A DNA stretch of 64,000 bases from Sphingobacteriia bacterium 28-36-52 (GTDB lineage: Bacteria; Bacteroidota; Bacteroidia; Chitinophagales; Chitinophagaceae). Numbering within the stretch: the stretch's first letter is position 1; each line of letters starts with the position of its first letter. This document shows, piece after piece, positions 18,678-28,817 of the stretch. The notes beneath the pieces were generated by a model that was not told the origin of the DNA, searched no databases, and worked only from the letters and a program-made list of their open reading frames with translations. The DNA is taken from positions 1-64,000 of the forward strand of contig NCGN01000011.1 of the NCBI GenBank assembly GCA_002281575.1, given 5' to 3'. A program made the position numbers and the translations under genes.

Positions 18678-21600
18678 TTATTTAGTTTTTGTACCCAAGG
18701 CTCTTCCTTTACCGAAATCTACTAGGAAAGGAGCTGCAACAAATATTGAAGAATAGGTACCAGTAGCCACCCCAATCAACATTGCGAATGCAAATCCTCT
18801 GGTTACTTCACCACCAAAGATGAATAAAATCAAGATGGTTAAGAACACCGTAACCGAAGTCATAATGGTTCTGCTTAATGTTTCGTTGATAGCTCTGTTA
18901 ATGATGGTAGCGTTTGGTGTTCCCTTCATTATAGCACTGTCTTCTCTAATACGGTCGTAAACAATAACGGTATCGTTCATAGAGAAACCAATCACCGTAA
19001 GTATTGCCGCAATAAAGTGCTGGTCAATTTCTAATGGGAATGGAACAAAATCCTTTAAGAAACTAAATACAATCAAGGTTACAAATACATCGTGCATTAA
19101 CGCAACAATGGATCCCAAAGAATATCTCCAATCGCGGAAACGTATGAAGATGTACAAGCAAATTACAATTACTGCAAACAAAGTAGCTTTGGTTGCACCT
19201 GCTTTTAAATCATCAGAAATGGTAGGTAATACTGTTTGCGATCCTTGTTTGTAAGAATTTTCAAATGTATCAAAACTAGTTCCCGCAGGTAAGTATTTAG
19301 TTAATCCTTCGTATAACTTGCGTTCTACTTCAGCATCAATATTATTACCTGTTTCCTTAATTTTATAAGAAGTTGTAATATTTACTTGATTCTTTACGTC
19401 AACAGTTTTAATAATTGGAGCTTCCCCAAAAACCGTTTTTAAATCTTGGCGAATCATTTCTGGATCAACTGCTTTGTCAAACTTAACAGTATAACTTCTA
19501 CCACCTGCAAACTCTACACCTTCATCAAAACCATGGAAGAAAGAGGCAATACCCATTACAAAGATTACTGCAGAAAGCATGTATGCATACTTTCTGTATT
19601 CAATAAACTTGAAATTGGCATGGTTAAAAACTTTTCTTGAAATACCCGTAAAATATTCAAAGTGTCTGTTTTTATTAGTATACCAATCTGAAATTAAACG
19701 AGATACTAAGATTCCACAGAACAATGATAATAAGATACCAATGATTTGTGTGGTTGCAAACCCTAGTACAGGGCCTAAACCAAAGTAAGCAAGAATAATA
19801 GCTGTTAATAGGGTAGTGATGTGACCATCTAATACAGGAGCAAGAGATCGCTTATAGCCTTCATTCACTGCTGCAGAATAGTTTTTACCCTTAGTTAACT
19901 CCTCTTTAATACGCTCGAAAATGATTACGTTGGTATCTACTGCCATACCAATGGTTAATACCAAACCTGCAATACCAGGAGCAGTTAAAGTAAATCCTAA
20001 GGCACTCAATACACCAATGGTAAATAATAGGTTTAGGATCAATGCAATGTTTGCAACCCATCCACCCGTATTAAAGTACAATAACATCAAGGCAAAAATC
20101 ACCAAGAAAGAAATTCCAAAAGATAATGCACCGCCTTTGATAGATTCACTACCCAAAGTTGGCCCTACAGTTTGGCTCTGAACAATTTTAGCAGGAGCAG
20201 GTAATTTACCACTCTCTAAAATTTCAGATAAATCTTGAGCTTCTTTAATAGTATAGTTTCCACTGATTTGAGAATTACCAGTAGTAATAGGATCATTTAC
20301 ATTAGGAGCAGAATAAACAAAATTGTCTAACACTATGGCAATTGGTTTACCTACATTTCTAGTAGTCATCTTAGCCCATATATTAGAACCAACTTTATCC
20401 ATATTCATTTTGATAGCAATACGACCACGCTCATCATAATCTTGTGATGCACCAGCAATACGATCGCCCTCTAATTCAGCTTGACCATTGTCTAAGGTTT
20501 TGATTGCATATAGAGTAAGTATGTCTTTTGCTTTCGGATCATCTAATTCTGCTTTACCATACATGAATACTAAGTTAGAAGGAAACTTGCTTTTTACAGA
20601 TTCCATTGCTAAGTAATCATTTAATGTACCAGTGTCTTTTGATTGAATATATCCTAATGCGGCTGGATAAACTGGACGACCATTTTCTGCTTGGTAAGGC
20701 TGGGTCAATTGCATCAAACGAAGAATAGGATTCTCCGTTGCTTTAATAGCAGCAGAATCCGTTTTAGCTGGAGTTGCTTTATTTGCCAACGCAGAAATAG
20801 TAGCAGTTTTGCTGGTATCTCCTTTAGGCTGAACCGCAGCGGTAGCTTTAGTTGTATCAACAACTGTAGCCATTTTATCAGCACCTGTTAAATAATCTTG
20901 AACCGCTTTATCTGCAGCAACAATACCAGACTGTACATCTTTATTTTCCCAAGTGTACACTTCAAAAAATTGAAGATTGGCTGTAGACTGTAAGTAATTT
21001 CTTACACGATCCTTATCATTTACACCAGCTAATTCAATATTAATTCTGCCTTTAGCAGGATCTGGATTAATGTTGTTTGATGACACACCAAAACGGTCGA
21101 TTCTGGTTCTTAAAATTCTAAAAGTATTATTGAAAGCAGCTTCAGCTTGCTTACGTAAGTAGTTTTCTACTTTAGCATTAGAATCATCAATTTTAACAGC
21201 AGAAGCACTTTTTGTTGTGAAAAATGGAGCTAGTTTTCCATCAGGACTTACTTTACTATACTCTGCTAAAAACAAAGTAATCAAGTCTGCACCACTGTTT
21301 GCTTTTCTTTCAACAGCAGCATCCAATGCTTTGTTGAAATTAGCGTCTTTAGTAAAATTGCTTAATGATTTTATTAAACCATCTAAGCCCACTTCCATGG
21401 TTACACTCATACCACCTTGTAAGTCTAGACCCAACATCAATTCTTTTTCTTTGGCACTACGATAGGTAGTTAATCCAAAAGCCAATTTGGTGTCTTTGGT
21501 ACTGTCTAACAAACGAAGTAATCTGGTTTTCTTTAGGTCTTCTAAAGAATCGGTGTAAGCAGCTTGCAATTCCTTGTTGCCAGGGTATTGCTGTTCTGCA

Positions 21601-21743
21601 GTTGGAAAACGTTTCAACCACTCTGTGGCTTTCTTTTCCATTGCAGATTCATGGCTATTTACAAACCAAGTGAATGATAACTGGTAAAGACAAATCAATG
21701 TAAGTGCTATGGCAAAAAAACGCACTAAACCTTTCAGTTGCAT
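18678..21743 (-). CDS. secDF: protein translocase subunit SecDF, fused
   Basis: SecDF uses the proton motive force to help the Sec channel complete export across the inner membrane. The 1021-residue protein is a full SecD (about 1-650) joined to SecF (about 680-1021), the fused form common in Bacteroidota. The D1 block LGLDLQGGMSVTMEV and the paired transmembrane bundles (GLVLTIGMAVDTNVIIFERI in SecD; GFSMNDTVIVYDRI in SecF) are clear. An Ala/Thr/Lys-rich, low-complexity insert (about 285-345) lies in the periplasmic region of SecD. It has its own promoter element and a shared terminator. Confidence 0.96.
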   Translation of the reverse strand: MQLKGLVRFFAIALTLICLYQLSFTWFVNSHESAMEKKATEWLKRFPTAEQQYPGNKELQAAYTDSLEDLKKTRLLRLLDSTKDTKLAFGLTTYRSAKEKELMLGLDLQGGMSVTMEVGLDGLIKSLSNFTKDANFNKALDAAVERKANSGADLITLFLAEYSKVSPDGKLAPFFTTKSASAVKIDDSNAKVENYLRKQAEAAFNNTFRILRTRIDRFGVSSNNINPDPAKGRINIELAGVNDKDRVRNYLQSTANLQFFEVYTWENKDVQSGIVAADKAVQDYLTGADKMATVVDTTKATAAVQPKGDTSKTATISALANKATPAKTDSAAIKATENPILRLMQLTQPYQAENGRPVYPAALGYIQSKDTGTLNDYLAMESVKSKFPSNLVFMYGKAELDDPKAKDILTLYAIKTLDNGQAELEGDRIAGASQDYDERGRIAIKMNMDKVGSNIWAKMTTRNVGKPIAIVLDNFVYSAPNVNDPITTGNSQISGNYTIKEAQDLSEILESGKLPAPAKIVQSQTVGPTLGSESIKGGALSFGISFLVIFALMLLYFNTGGWVANIALILNLLFTIGVLSALGFTLTAPGIAGLVLTIGMAVDTNVIIFERIKEELTKGKNYSAAVNEGYKRSLAPVLDGHITTLLTAIILAYFGLGPVLGFATTQIIGILLSLFCGILVSRLISDWYTNKNRHFEYFTGISRKVFNHANFKFIEYRKYAYMLSAVIFVMGIASFFHGFDEGVEFAGGRSYTVKFDKAVDPEMIRQDLKTVFGEAPIIKTVDVKNQVNITTSYKIKETGNNIDAEVERKLYEGLTKYLPAGTSFDTFENSYKQGSQTVLPTISDDLKAGATKATLFAVIVICLYIFIRFRDWRYSLGSIVALMHDVFVTLIVFSFLKDFVPFPLEIDQHFIAAILTVIGFSMNDTVIVYDRIREDSAIMKGTPNATIINRAINETLSRTIMTSVTVFLTILILFIFGGEVTRGFAFAMLIGVATGTYSSIFVAAPFLVDFGKGRALGTKTK

Positions 21744-21789
21744 ATTAGTAACGGTTTACGAAGTTTTATTCCTGATTTTTTCAGGACGG

Positions 21790-21797
21790 CAAAGATA
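21790..21797 (-). promoter_or_regulatory. putative -7 element of secDF
   Basis: TATCTTTG on the minus strand is a full match to TAnnTTTG, 46 bases before the secDF ATG. The leader contains a small hairpin, CCTGA/TCAGG. Confidence 0.5.
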
Positions 21798-21810
21798 GGG
21801 GAATGAGCGA

Positions 21811-22269
21811 TTAATTCACAGTAACATCAAAGTAAAGAGGGGTATTGGGTGGAATAGAGCCTCTACCTACACAAGAATAAGCCAAGGCAGATGGAATAAT
21901 TAAGCGGATTCTGCCCCCCCTTTTTACCAAAGGAATGCCAATTTTCCAGCCTTCGATCACTTGATTTAGCCCAAAAGTTGCTGGGGTAGCGTTGGCTTCA
22001 AATATAACACCATTAAGGTATTTGCCTGTATAAATGGCAGAAACAGTTGATGAAGCGTCTAAAGCGGCGCCAGTTCCTGGATTGATAATTTGGTAGAGTA
22101 ACCCACTAGGATGTTCAGAGTAACTGATGCTATTATCTGTACAAAATTTAACCATGGCATCTTTTTCAGCAGCAACCGCAACTGGCGTGCAACCTGTATC
22201 CTGGGTTTTACCACAAGACAAAACAGCAAAAGTGATTAATAAACCCAAAGCAATCAGTGATTTTTTCAT
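21811..22269 (-). CDS. FKBP-type peptidyl-prolyl cis-trans isomerase, lipoprotein
   Basis: A 152-residue lipoprotein: the signal peptide ends in the lipobox VLSC (Cys19). The C-terminal domain (about 50-152) is a single FKBP fold, with YTGKYLNGVIFEAN, the EGWKIGIPLVKRGGRIRLIIPSALAY block (first 20 residues are the most typical) and a closing PPNTPLYFDVTV. It should help proline-limited folding of exported proteins in the periplasm. It lies 14 bases behind the next upstream gene, with which it probably shares a promoter, and directly ahead of secDF. Confidence 0.92.
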   Translation of the reverse strand: MKKSLIALGLLITFAVLSCGKTQDTGCTPVAVAAEKDAMVKFCTDNSISYSEHPSGLLYQIINPGTGAALDASSTVSAIYTGKYLNGVIFEANATPATFGLNQVIEGWKIGIPLVKRGGRIRLIIPSALAYSCVGRGSIPPNTPLYFDVTVN

Positions 22270-22283
22270 TCTCAGTTTTCTTT

Positions 22284-22631
22284 TTAAGACGCTGAACCAT
22301 TGTTTATGGCTGCATCATTGGTATTTAATTTTTGTTTTTTAGCTAAAATTTCATGATATCGTTGGTCGTTCATTTCCCATTTAAACCTACGATACATAAA
22401 AGCGATAAATATAGAAATACCTAAAATGGCAATAAAAAGCACAAATGCACTCATTTTACTATTGGCTTCCATGGTAGCACGCTTATACCATCCCGATAAA
22501 ATAAAAGCAAGCACAACAACTCCTATAGCGAAACCTGAAGAAAGTCCGAACATAAAAGCTTTTCGGCTGCTTTTTTCTTTTTCACTATTCAATTGCCAAT
22601 AAGCAAAAAATGCTTCGTCGTCCATTTGCAT
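22284..22631 (-). CDS. small two-helix membrane protein, unknown function
   Basis: A 115-residue protein with two predicted membrane helices (about 28-48 and 61-80), a short acidic N-terminus (MQMDDEAFFAYWQ) and a basic C-terminal tail. No recognised domain. A full TAnnTTTG element ends 5 bases before the ATG at 22631, so the message would be almost leaderless from that codon; the second ATG at 22625 remains possible. It is the first gene of a pair with the FKBP lipoprotein. Confidence 0.65.
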   Translation of the reverse strand: MQMDDEAFFAYWQLNSEKEKSSRKAFMFGLSSGFAIGVVVLAFILSGWYKRATMEANSKMSAFVLFIAILGISIFIAFMYRRFKWEMNDQRYHEILAKKQKLNTNDAAINNGSAS

Positions 22632-22635
22632 GGAG

Positions 22636-22643
22636 CAAAATTA
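22636..22643 (-). promoter_or_regulatory. putative -7 element, nearly leaderless
   Basis: TAATTTTG on the minus strand is a full match to TAnnTTTG. The expected start site, about 4 bases further, coincides with the ATG at 22631. Confidence 0.5.
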
Positions 22644-22701
22644 GGTCAGTTTAAGCTAAAAATCGTAGATTCCCTTAACCTCTTGTATTAATTATTCCAT
22701 T

Positions 22702-23391
22702 ATGAATTTAAGAAAGATTACTGCGCCTCTTTATGTGGTGGTATTATTGGTTCATTGTTATTTGCTTTGGATAGAACAGTTAGAAATAGCCAGAATCACA
22801 AAAATTCTATTGATGCCATTATTGCTTTTGTATTTAGCTGAAGCGTTGGCGCCATCTTTAATAAAATTGAAATTGTCTAAGACCTTGGTAGCTTCAGCTT
22901 TTTTAGCTTCCTGGGGAGGAGATATATTTTTGTTGTACGATGGAAATCTATTTTTTATTGCAGGGATGCTTTGCTTTATGGCGGCACATTTTTGTTATAT
23001 TATATTATTTATAAATATACAGCCTTTAAAAATTAGTAACGCTTTTTTACCCATTACAGGGGGGATTGTGGTGCTTGTTATGGGGGCAATCATTTTGAAC
23101 CATTTAGCGCCAAAGTTGGGAGATTTATTTTTACCAGTTTTAGTATACATGATTGTAATTGCCACCATGTTTGCTAGCGCAATAATGATTTCTTGTAATG
23201 CAGGTACCAAACAGTTTGGTGTAAATTATTTTGTTCCGGGTGCTGCATTATTTGTTTTGTCTGATTCTGTTTTGTCTTTGAATATTTTTGCATACAAGAA
23301 TGTTTTCTTAGGTGTTATTGTAATGCTCACTTATGGTTTTGCTCAGTTTCTTTTAGCTAAGGGTTTTAAAAATTACTTGTTGAAGAAATAG
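22702..23391 (+). CDS. YhhN family membrane protein (lysoplasmalogenase-like)
   Basis: A 229-residue integral membrane protein with about eight hydrophobic helices and very short loops, the layout of the YhhN/TMEM86 family. Family-like blocks are SAFLASWGGDIFLLYD (Asp in a membrane segment) and FVPGAALFVLSDSVLSLNIF (Asp again); in TMEM86 such acidic residues are linked with cleavage of the vinyl-ether bond of lysoplasmalogens. Activity in bacteria is shown for few members, so the substrate is inferred. It precedes the TonB receptor by 31 bases. Confidence 0.85.
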   Translation: MNLRKITAPLYVVVLLVHCYLLWIEQLEIARITKILLMPLLLLYLAEALAPSLIKLKLSKTLVASAFLASWGGDIFLLYDGNLFFIAGMLCFMAAHFCYIILFINIQPLKISNAFLPITGGIVVLVMGAIILNHLAPKLGDLFLPVLVYMIVIATMFASAIMISCNAGTKQFGVNYFVPGAALFVLSDSVLSLNIFAYKNVFLGVIVMLTYGFAQFLLAKGFKNYLLKK

Positions 23392-23422
23392 CCATTTCTT
23401 TAAGTATCTGTTATTTTTACTG

Positions 23423-25600
23423 ATGAAATTTTTTGCAACCTTCTTGACAATCTTATTATTGTCTATAAAAGTTCAATCACAGGAAGTACCAACTACTTCA
23501 AATCATACTATTAAGATTGTAGTTAGAGAAGCCGAAGAGAAAAAGCCTTTGGCAGGAGCAACAGTGATGATCCCAACGTTAAAAAAAACCTTAGTAGCAG
23601 ATAGCAACGGAGCTGCTTTATTTACACAAATACCTACCGGGAAATATGCATTTAAGATCAGTTATATTGGATACGCTGATCAAGAAGTAATTATCGAGTT
23701 GCCTCAAAAGGAAAGCTATTATGAGGTTTTATTAAGTCATGACGAGGAACACGAAGAGGAAGAAGAAGTAATAGTAACTGCAACTAGAATGAGTAGATCT
23801 ATTGCAGATATTGTTACCAGAGTTGAAACAATTTCTGGAGAAGAATTAACAGAGAAGGGGAATATGAAACCGGGCGATATTAGAATGTTATTAAATGAAA
23901 GTACCGGAATTCAAACACAACAAACATCGGCCACTTCCTATAATTCAAGTATTCGTATTCAAGGCTTAGATGGGAGGTATACTCAAATACTGAGAGATGG
24001 ATTTCCTTTATACGCAGGATTTTCAGGTGGATTGAGTCTTATGCAAGTAGCGCCTTTAGATTTAAAACAAATTGAAGTAATTAAAGGATCTTCCTCTACT
24101 TTGTATGGTGGAGGAGCGATTGCTGGATTAGTCAATTTAGTTTCTAAAACTCCTACTAATGAAAGGGAATTGAGTTTCTTGGCAAACGCTACAACTGCTG
24201 GTGGACTAGACTTAAGCAGTTTTTACAGTAAAAAATTCAATAAAATAGGTCTTACAGTTTTTGGATCAAGAAATGCTTCCAATGCATACGATCCAGCTGC
24301 TTTAGGGTTATCTGCTATTCCAAAATTTGAGCGTTATACCATTCATCCAAGGTTGTTTTTTTATGGTAATAAAACCAATGCAAATTTTGGTTTGAATTAT
24401 ATTACTGAGAAGAGGCTAGGAGGTAGTATGGATTATATTAAGAATGGCAGTTTAGGTTATTTTGAAAACAATCAAACCAATAGATTGACTTCTCAATTTC
24501 AATTGACACATCAAATAAACGAGCAATCTCATTTCGTATTTAAAAACAGCTATAGCCGATTCAACAGATCCATTCAAATTCCTACCTATGAATTTAAAGG
24601 ACTTCAACAAACCAGCTTTTCTGAAGCTACCTATCAATACAAAGCAACAAAACATGATTGGATTATTGGAGCCAATTTTATGAGTGATCATTTTAAAGAA
24701 ATGAGTCAAATGGTTGTTAACCCTAGAGATTATCAATTTAATACTTGGGGAATCTTTCTTCAAAATACTTGGCAGGCAAGCGAAAAACTAAGCGTTGAAA
24801 CAGGATTAAGAGGAGATTATGTAAAGCAATTTGGATTTGAATTGTTACCCAGAATTGCGCTGATGCTAAAAACTAACGCGCAATTTACTTTTAGATTAGG
24901 AGGGGGCATGGGCTATAAAACACCTACTGTTTTTAATGAGGAAGCAGAGAAATTGCATTTTCAATTTATACGCCCGATTGACCAATTGATTGCAACCAAT
25001 GAACGATCTATTGGAGGAAATTTTGATATTAATTTTCGCACAAGAATTGGAGAGATTGGATTTACACTGAATCATCTATTCTTTTATACAAGGTTAAATT
25101 CCCCCTTGGTATTAGTAAATAGTGGAACGAGTTCATCTTTTGTAAACGCCAATGGGTTTATCAGTACCAAAGGAATGGAAACCAATATGAGATTGAGTTA
25201 TGAAGACTTTAAACTATTTATAGGCTATACTTATGCCGATGTGAATACCCAATTCAATAATGTAACAAACTGGTTCCCATTAACTTCTAGACACCGAGTG
25301 AATAATGTGCTGATGTATGAAAAAGAAGGCAAGTTCAAGATTGGTGCTGAAGCATATTTTTTTAGCCCACAACAATTGAATGATGGAGCAAAGGGAAAAT
25401 CTTATTGGATTTTTGGATTGATGGCCGAAAAAATCTGGAACAACTTCTCCTTGTTCATCAATTTCGAAAATTTTACAGATACCAGACAGACCAGATTTGA
25501 CACCATTTATACTGGGTCAATTAATAATCCAACTTTTAGAGATATTTATGCCCCAGTAGATGGATTTGTGGTAAATGGTGGGCTCAAATTGAAGCTATGA
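23423..25600 (+). CDS. TonB-dependent outer membrane receptor
   Basis: A 725-residue outer membrane receptor that imports a scarce solute using TonB energy. After the signal peptide (about 1-19) come a carboxypeptidase-regulatory-like beta-sandwich (about 28-110), an acidic stretch rich in His and Glu (DEEHEEEEE), the TonB-box/plug region (VIVTATRMSRSIADI to about 240) and the beta-barrel, which ends in a correct hydrophobic last strand (NGGLKLKL). It is not of the SusC type and no SusD is present. The ligand is unknown; a metal complex is possible. A near-match -7 element (TATTTTTA, 23412-23419) lies right before the ATG. Confidence 0.92.
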   Translation: MKFFATFLTILLLSIKVQSQEVPTTSNHTIKIVVREAEEKKPLAGATVMIPTLKKTLVADSNGAALFTQIPTGKYAFKISYIGYADQEVIIELPQKESYYEVLLSHDEEHEEEEEVIVTATRMSRSIADIVTRVETISGEELTEKGNMKPGDIRMLLNESTGIQTQQTSATSYNSSIRIQGLDGRYTQILRDGFPLYAGFSGGLSLMQVAPLDLKQIEVIKGSSSTLYGGGAIAGLVNLVSKTPTNERELSFLANATTAGGLDLSSFYSKKFNKIGLTVFGSRNASNAYDPAALGLSAIPKFERYTIHPRLFFYGNKTNANFGLNYITEKRLGGSMDYIKNGSLGYFENNQTNRLTSQFQLTHQINEQSHFVFKNSYSRFNRSIQIPTYEFKGLQQTSFSEATYQYKATKHDWIIGANFMSDHFKEMSQMVVNPRDYQFNTWGIFLQNTWQASEKLSVETGLRGDYVKQFGFELLPRIALMLKTNAQFTFRLGGGMGYKTPTVFNEEAEKLHFQFIRPIDQLIATNERSIGGNFDINFRTRIGEIGFTLNHLFFYTRLNSPLVLVNSGTSSSFVNANGFISTKGMETNMRLSYEDFKLFIGYTYADVNTQFNNVTNWFPLTSRHRVNNVLMYEKEGKFKIGAEAYFFSPQQLNDGAKGKSYWIFGLMAEKIWNNFSLFINFENFTDTRQTRFDTIYTGSINNPTFRDIYAPVDGFVVNGGLKLKL

Positions 25601-25630
25601 AAAAGCCCCACCTAAAATTCAGGTGAGGCT
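25600..25630 (-). terminator. terminator of groEL
   Basis: On the minus strand AGCCTCACCT (25630-25621) pairs with AGGTGGGGCT (25613-25604) with one G-T pair, followed by TTTT. It overlaps the stop codon of the convergent TonB receptor gene. Confidence 0.75.
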
Positions 25631-25654
25631 GTATAACTATTGATTGAAATAGTA

Positions 25655-27289
25655 TTAATAACCCATTCCGCCCATATCAGGAGCACCACCGTGCGCATGA
25701 GGAGCTTCAGGCTTTGGCTTATCTGCAATCACACACTCTGTTGTTAACAACATCGCAGCAATTGATGCAGCATTCTCTAAAGCAACACGAGTTACTTTGG
25801 TAGGATCAATTACACCTGCTTTAAACAAGTTCTCGTAAACTTCAGTACGAGCATTGAAACCAAAATCTCCTTTGCCTTCTTTAATTTTTTGAACCACAAT
25901 AGAACCTTCGATTCCGCTGTTGATTACAATTTGACGCAATGGCTCTTCAATTGCTCTTTTCACAATTTGAATACCAGTTAATTCGTCTTCGTTAGCACCT
26001 TTCAACTTCTCTAAGCTCTCTACTGCGCGAATGTAGGCAACACCACCACCTGGTACAATACCTTCTTCAACTGCAGCTCTTGTAGCGTGTAAAGCATCGT
26101 CTACACGGTCTTTCTTTTCCTTCATTTCAACTTCAGTTGCAGCACCTACATAAAGTACCGCTACACCGCCGCTTAATTTAGCTAAACGCTCTTGTAATTT
26201 TTCGCGATCGTAGTCTGAAGTGGTATTTTCCACCTGAGCCTTAATTTGGTTAACTCTTGCAGTAATATCTGTTTTTTTACCTTTACCTCCTACAACAATG
26301 GTGTTATCCTTGTCAATAGTGATAGAAGCAGCTTGTCCTAAATAAGTAAGGTCGGCATTTTCTAATTTGAAGCCTTGCTCTTCGCTAATTACAGTACCTG
26401 CAGTTAGGATAGCAATATCAGTTAACATTTCTTTTCTGCGGTCACCAAAACCTGGCGCTTTAACAGCAGCCACTTTAATGGTACCACGTAATTTATTCAC
26501 CACTAGTGTAGCCAATGCTTCTCCTTCTAAATCTTCAGCAATAATTACCAAAGGACGACCAGTTTGAGCCACTTTCTCTAGGATATGTAAAATATCTTTC
26601 ATAGCGCTGATCTTCTTATCGTAGATCAAAATGTATGGATTCTGCATTTCAGCTTCCATTTTTTCGCTATTGGTTACAAAGTAAGGAGAGATATAACCGC
26701 GATCGAATTGCATACCTTCTACTACATCAACTGTTGTATCGGTTCCTTTTGCTTCTTCAACAGTAATAACACCTTCTTTACCCACTTTAGCCATTGCAGT
26801 TGCAATTAACTTACCAATTTCGCTATCACTGTTTGCAGAAATGGTAGCTACTTGCTCAATTTTTTTAGAGTCGTTGCCTACAGCTTGAGATTGTGCTCTT
26901 AAACTATCAACCACTTTAGCAACTGCTTTATCAATACCGCGCTTTAAATCCATTGGATTAGCACCAGCAGCTACGTTTTTTAACCCTTCGCTAATAATAG
27001 CTTGTGCAAGTACAGTTGCAGTAGTAGTTCCATCACCTGCAATGTCTGCAGTTTTAGAAGCTACTTCCTTAACCATTTGCGCACCCATGTTTTCAATTGC
27101 ATCTTCTAATTCAATTTCTTTTGCAACAGAAACACCATCCTTAGTTACTGAAGGTGCACCAAATTTTTTCTCAATAACCACATTGCGACCTTTTGGTCCT
27201 AATGTAACTTTAACAGCGTTGGCAAGGGTGTCAACGCCTTTCTTCATTTTATTTCTAGCTTCAATATCAAAGAAAATTTGCTTAGCCAT
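25655..27289 (-). CDS. groEL: chaperonin GroEL (60 kDa subunit)
   Basis: The barrel subunit of the GroEL-GroES folding machine, ATP driven, cytoplasmic. It is 544 residues, the standard length. The ATP-site block [13 protein letters not shown], the apical domain and the closing Gly/Met-rich tail ([11 protein letters not shown]) are all present. It lies 34 bases behind groES on the same strand, the usual groESL operon, and ends at a terminator shared in position with the convergent TonB receptor gene. Confidence 0.98.
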   Translation of the reverse strand: MAKQIFFDIEARNKMKKGVDTLANAVKVTLGPKGRNVVIEKKFGAPSVTKDGVSVAKEIELEDAIENMGAQMVKEVASKTADIAGDGTTTATVLAQAIISEGLKNVAAGANPMDLKRGIDKAVAKVVDSLRAQSQAVGNDSKKIEQVATISANSDSEIGKLIATAMAKVGKEGVITVEEAKGTDTTVDVVEGMQFDRGYISPYFVTNSEKMEAEMQNPYILIYDKKISAMKDILHILEKVAQTGRPLVIIAEDLEGEALATLVVNKLRGTIKVAAVKAPGFGDRRKEMLTDIAILTAGTVISEEQGFKLENADLTYLGQAASITIDKDNTIVVGGKGKKTDITARVNQIKAQVENTTSDYDREKLQERLAKLSGGVAVLYVGAATEVEMKEKKDRVDDALHATRAAVEEGIVPGGGVAYIRAVESLEKLKGANEDELTGIQIVKRAIEEPLRQIVINSGIEGSIVVQKIKEGKGDFGFNARTEVYENLFKAGVIDPTKVTRVALENAASIAAMLLTTECVIADKPKPEAPHAHGGAPDMGGMGY

Positions 27290-27323
27290 ATTTGTAGTTT
27301 TACAATTTTAGAAATGATAATAA

Positions 27324-27605
27324 TTAAAGAATCGCCAACAGATCACTTTCTCTCATGATCAATAAGTCTTGTCCTTCAATTTGAACTTCAGTACCAGCAT
27401 ACTTGCCATACAATACAGTGTCACCTACTTTTACGGTCATTGGCTCATCTGTTTTACCTTTTCCAGCAGCAACGATTACACCACGTTGTGGCTTTTCTTT
27501 TGCAGTATCAGGGATAATGATTCCACCGGCTGTTTTTTCTTCAGCAGCAGCAGGCTTTACAAGAACTCTGTCGTGCAGAGGAGTAACGTTGATTTTCTTA
27601 GCCAT
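27324..27605 (-). CDS. groES: co-chaperonin GroES
   Basis: The 10 kDa lid of the chaperonin. At 93 residues it has the usual length, with the family start [10 protein letters not shown], the mobile loop [19 protein letters not shown] and the C-terminal [13 protein letters not shown]. It heads the groESL operon. Its 250-base upstream spacer has no CIRCE pair but carries a sigma-54-like element at 27664-27649. Confidence 0.97.
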   Translation of the reverse strand: MAKKINVTPLHDRVLVKPAAAEEKTAGGIIIPDTAKEKPQRGVIVAAGKGKTDEPMTVKVGDTVLYGKYAGTEVQIEGQDLLIMRESDLLAIL

Positions 27606-27648
27606 ACGTTATTGATTTTGGTTAGTTGTTTAAAATTTACTGTGAGAA

Positions 27649-27664
27649 AGCTATAATTATGCCA
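27649..27664 (-). promoter_or_regulatory. sigma-54-like -24/-12 element upstream of groES
   Basis: On the minus strand TGGCATAATTATAGCT keeps the GG and GC dinucleotides with the exact 10-base gap of the sigma-54 consensus (TGGCAC, N5, TTGC) and agrees at most other positions. The start site would be about 32 bases before the groES ATG. No full TAnnTTTG element is visible in the spacer. This may be chance. Confidence 0.3.
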
Positions 27665-27825
27665 GAGCGTCATTTCAGCCAATTTTTCAGTTAATGGTAT
27701 CAAAGGGGGAGCTAAAACGCTGTTGTTGACAGAATTATCTAGTTAAGAAAGAGTTGACTTATAGCAAGAGTGCCAAAATTTCACCGATAACTACAATTAT
27801 CAAATCATAATAAACGATAAATCCC

Positions 27826-27833
27826 TACCTTCG
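27826..27833 (+). promoter_or_regulatory. putative -7 element of nusB
   Basis: TACCTTCG, a TAnnTTTG variant found also before rlmK (30783-30776), 26 bases before the nusB ATG. Confidence 0.4.
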
Positions 27834-27859
27834 CGCTGCTCAAAAAAAGTTCTTGTTTA

Positions 27860-28780
27860 ATGATCAGCAGAAGAAATATCCGCGTAAAAGTGATGCAGTT
27901 GCTCTATATGATTGAAGCCGCGGATTCTACGAATACGTTTCAGCATCCGGTTCAAACTCTAGAGAAACAAATGGATAAAAGCAGGGAACTTTTTGTTTAC
28001 CTGATTTATTTTATTGCCGAAGTAGCCCGTTACGCAGAAACCAGTGCCCAAAAAAGGGCTTCTAAAAACCTTCCCAGCAGGGCAGACCTCAATGTAAATA
28101 TCAAAATTGCAGGCAACGATTTTATTTGGAATCTTTTAGAAAACAAGGGGTATCAACAATGTTTAGAAAAAGATCATCCTGAAAAATTATTAGATAAAGA
28201 ATTGGTGAGTAAAGTGTACAAAGCATTATCAGAAAATGCTGTTTATCAAGTTTACATTACCGAAGAAAGTAGAGACAAAGGGAAAGAACGAGAAATTATT
28301 AAATTGATATTCAGCGAGTTAATGCTCCCTAATGAGAATTTTATATCGCATATAGAAGAGCATTTTAATAACTGGGATGACGATGCAGAAATGATGGAGC
28401 AATTGGTGTTGACTTACATTCAAAAGCCAAAATCAGTTCAATTTAACGAAATCATGAGCCCTGATAAATGGGAATTTGCAAAGACCTTGTTGAAAACTGC
28501 TATCGATAAAAAAGAATATTGTGCTGAATTAATCAAGCCAAAATTAAAAAACTGGGATGCAGAGCGAATTGCTCAATTAGATATGGTATTGATGCGCATG
28601 GGCTTATGTGAACTCTTGTATTTTGACACTATTCCTACCAAAGTGACCATTAACGAATACATAGACCTAGCAAAAGAATACAGTACTGCACAAAGTGGAC
28701 AGTTCGTAAATGGAATTTTAGATAATATTCACAAAGAATTGGTAGCAGAGGGCAAGATTCAGAAAGTAAGTTTCAAGTAA
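27860..28780 (+). CDS. nusB: transcription antitermination factor NusB, long Bacteroidota form
   Basis: NusB joins NusE (S10) and NusA at boxA in rRNA operons to prevent early termination. The start MISRRNIRVKVMQLLYMIEAA (first part of helix 1) and the C-terminal core (RMGLCELLYFDTIPTKVTINEYIDLAKEYS, its first 20 residues very typical) are NusB. The protein is 306 residues, about twice E. coli NusB, because of a large middle region (about 25-195), as in other Bacteroidota. It is followed by yajC after 37 bases. Confidence 0.93.
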   Translation: MISRRNIRVKVMQLLYMIEAADSTNTFQHPVQTLEKQMDKSRELFVYLIYFIAEVARYAETSAQKRASKNLPSRADLNVNIKIAGNDFIWNLLENKGYQQCLEKDHPEKLLDKELVSKVYKALSENAVYQVYITEESRDKGKEREIIKLIFSELMLPNENFISHIEEHFNNWDDDAEMMEQLVLTYIQKPKSVQFNEIMSPDKWEFAKTLLKTAIDKKEYCAELIKPKLKNWDAERIAQLDMVLMRMGLCELLYFDTIPTKVTINEYIDLAKEYSTAQSGQFVNGILDNIHKELVAEGKIQKVSFK

Positions 28781-28817
28781 TTCCTTTTAATTTGCAAATC
28801 ATTTAAACAGAGAATAT

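Noticed and set aside
27768..27776. CIRCE (HrcA operator) upstream of groES
   Set aside because: GAGTGCCAA resembles one arm, but the matching arm nine bases away is absent.
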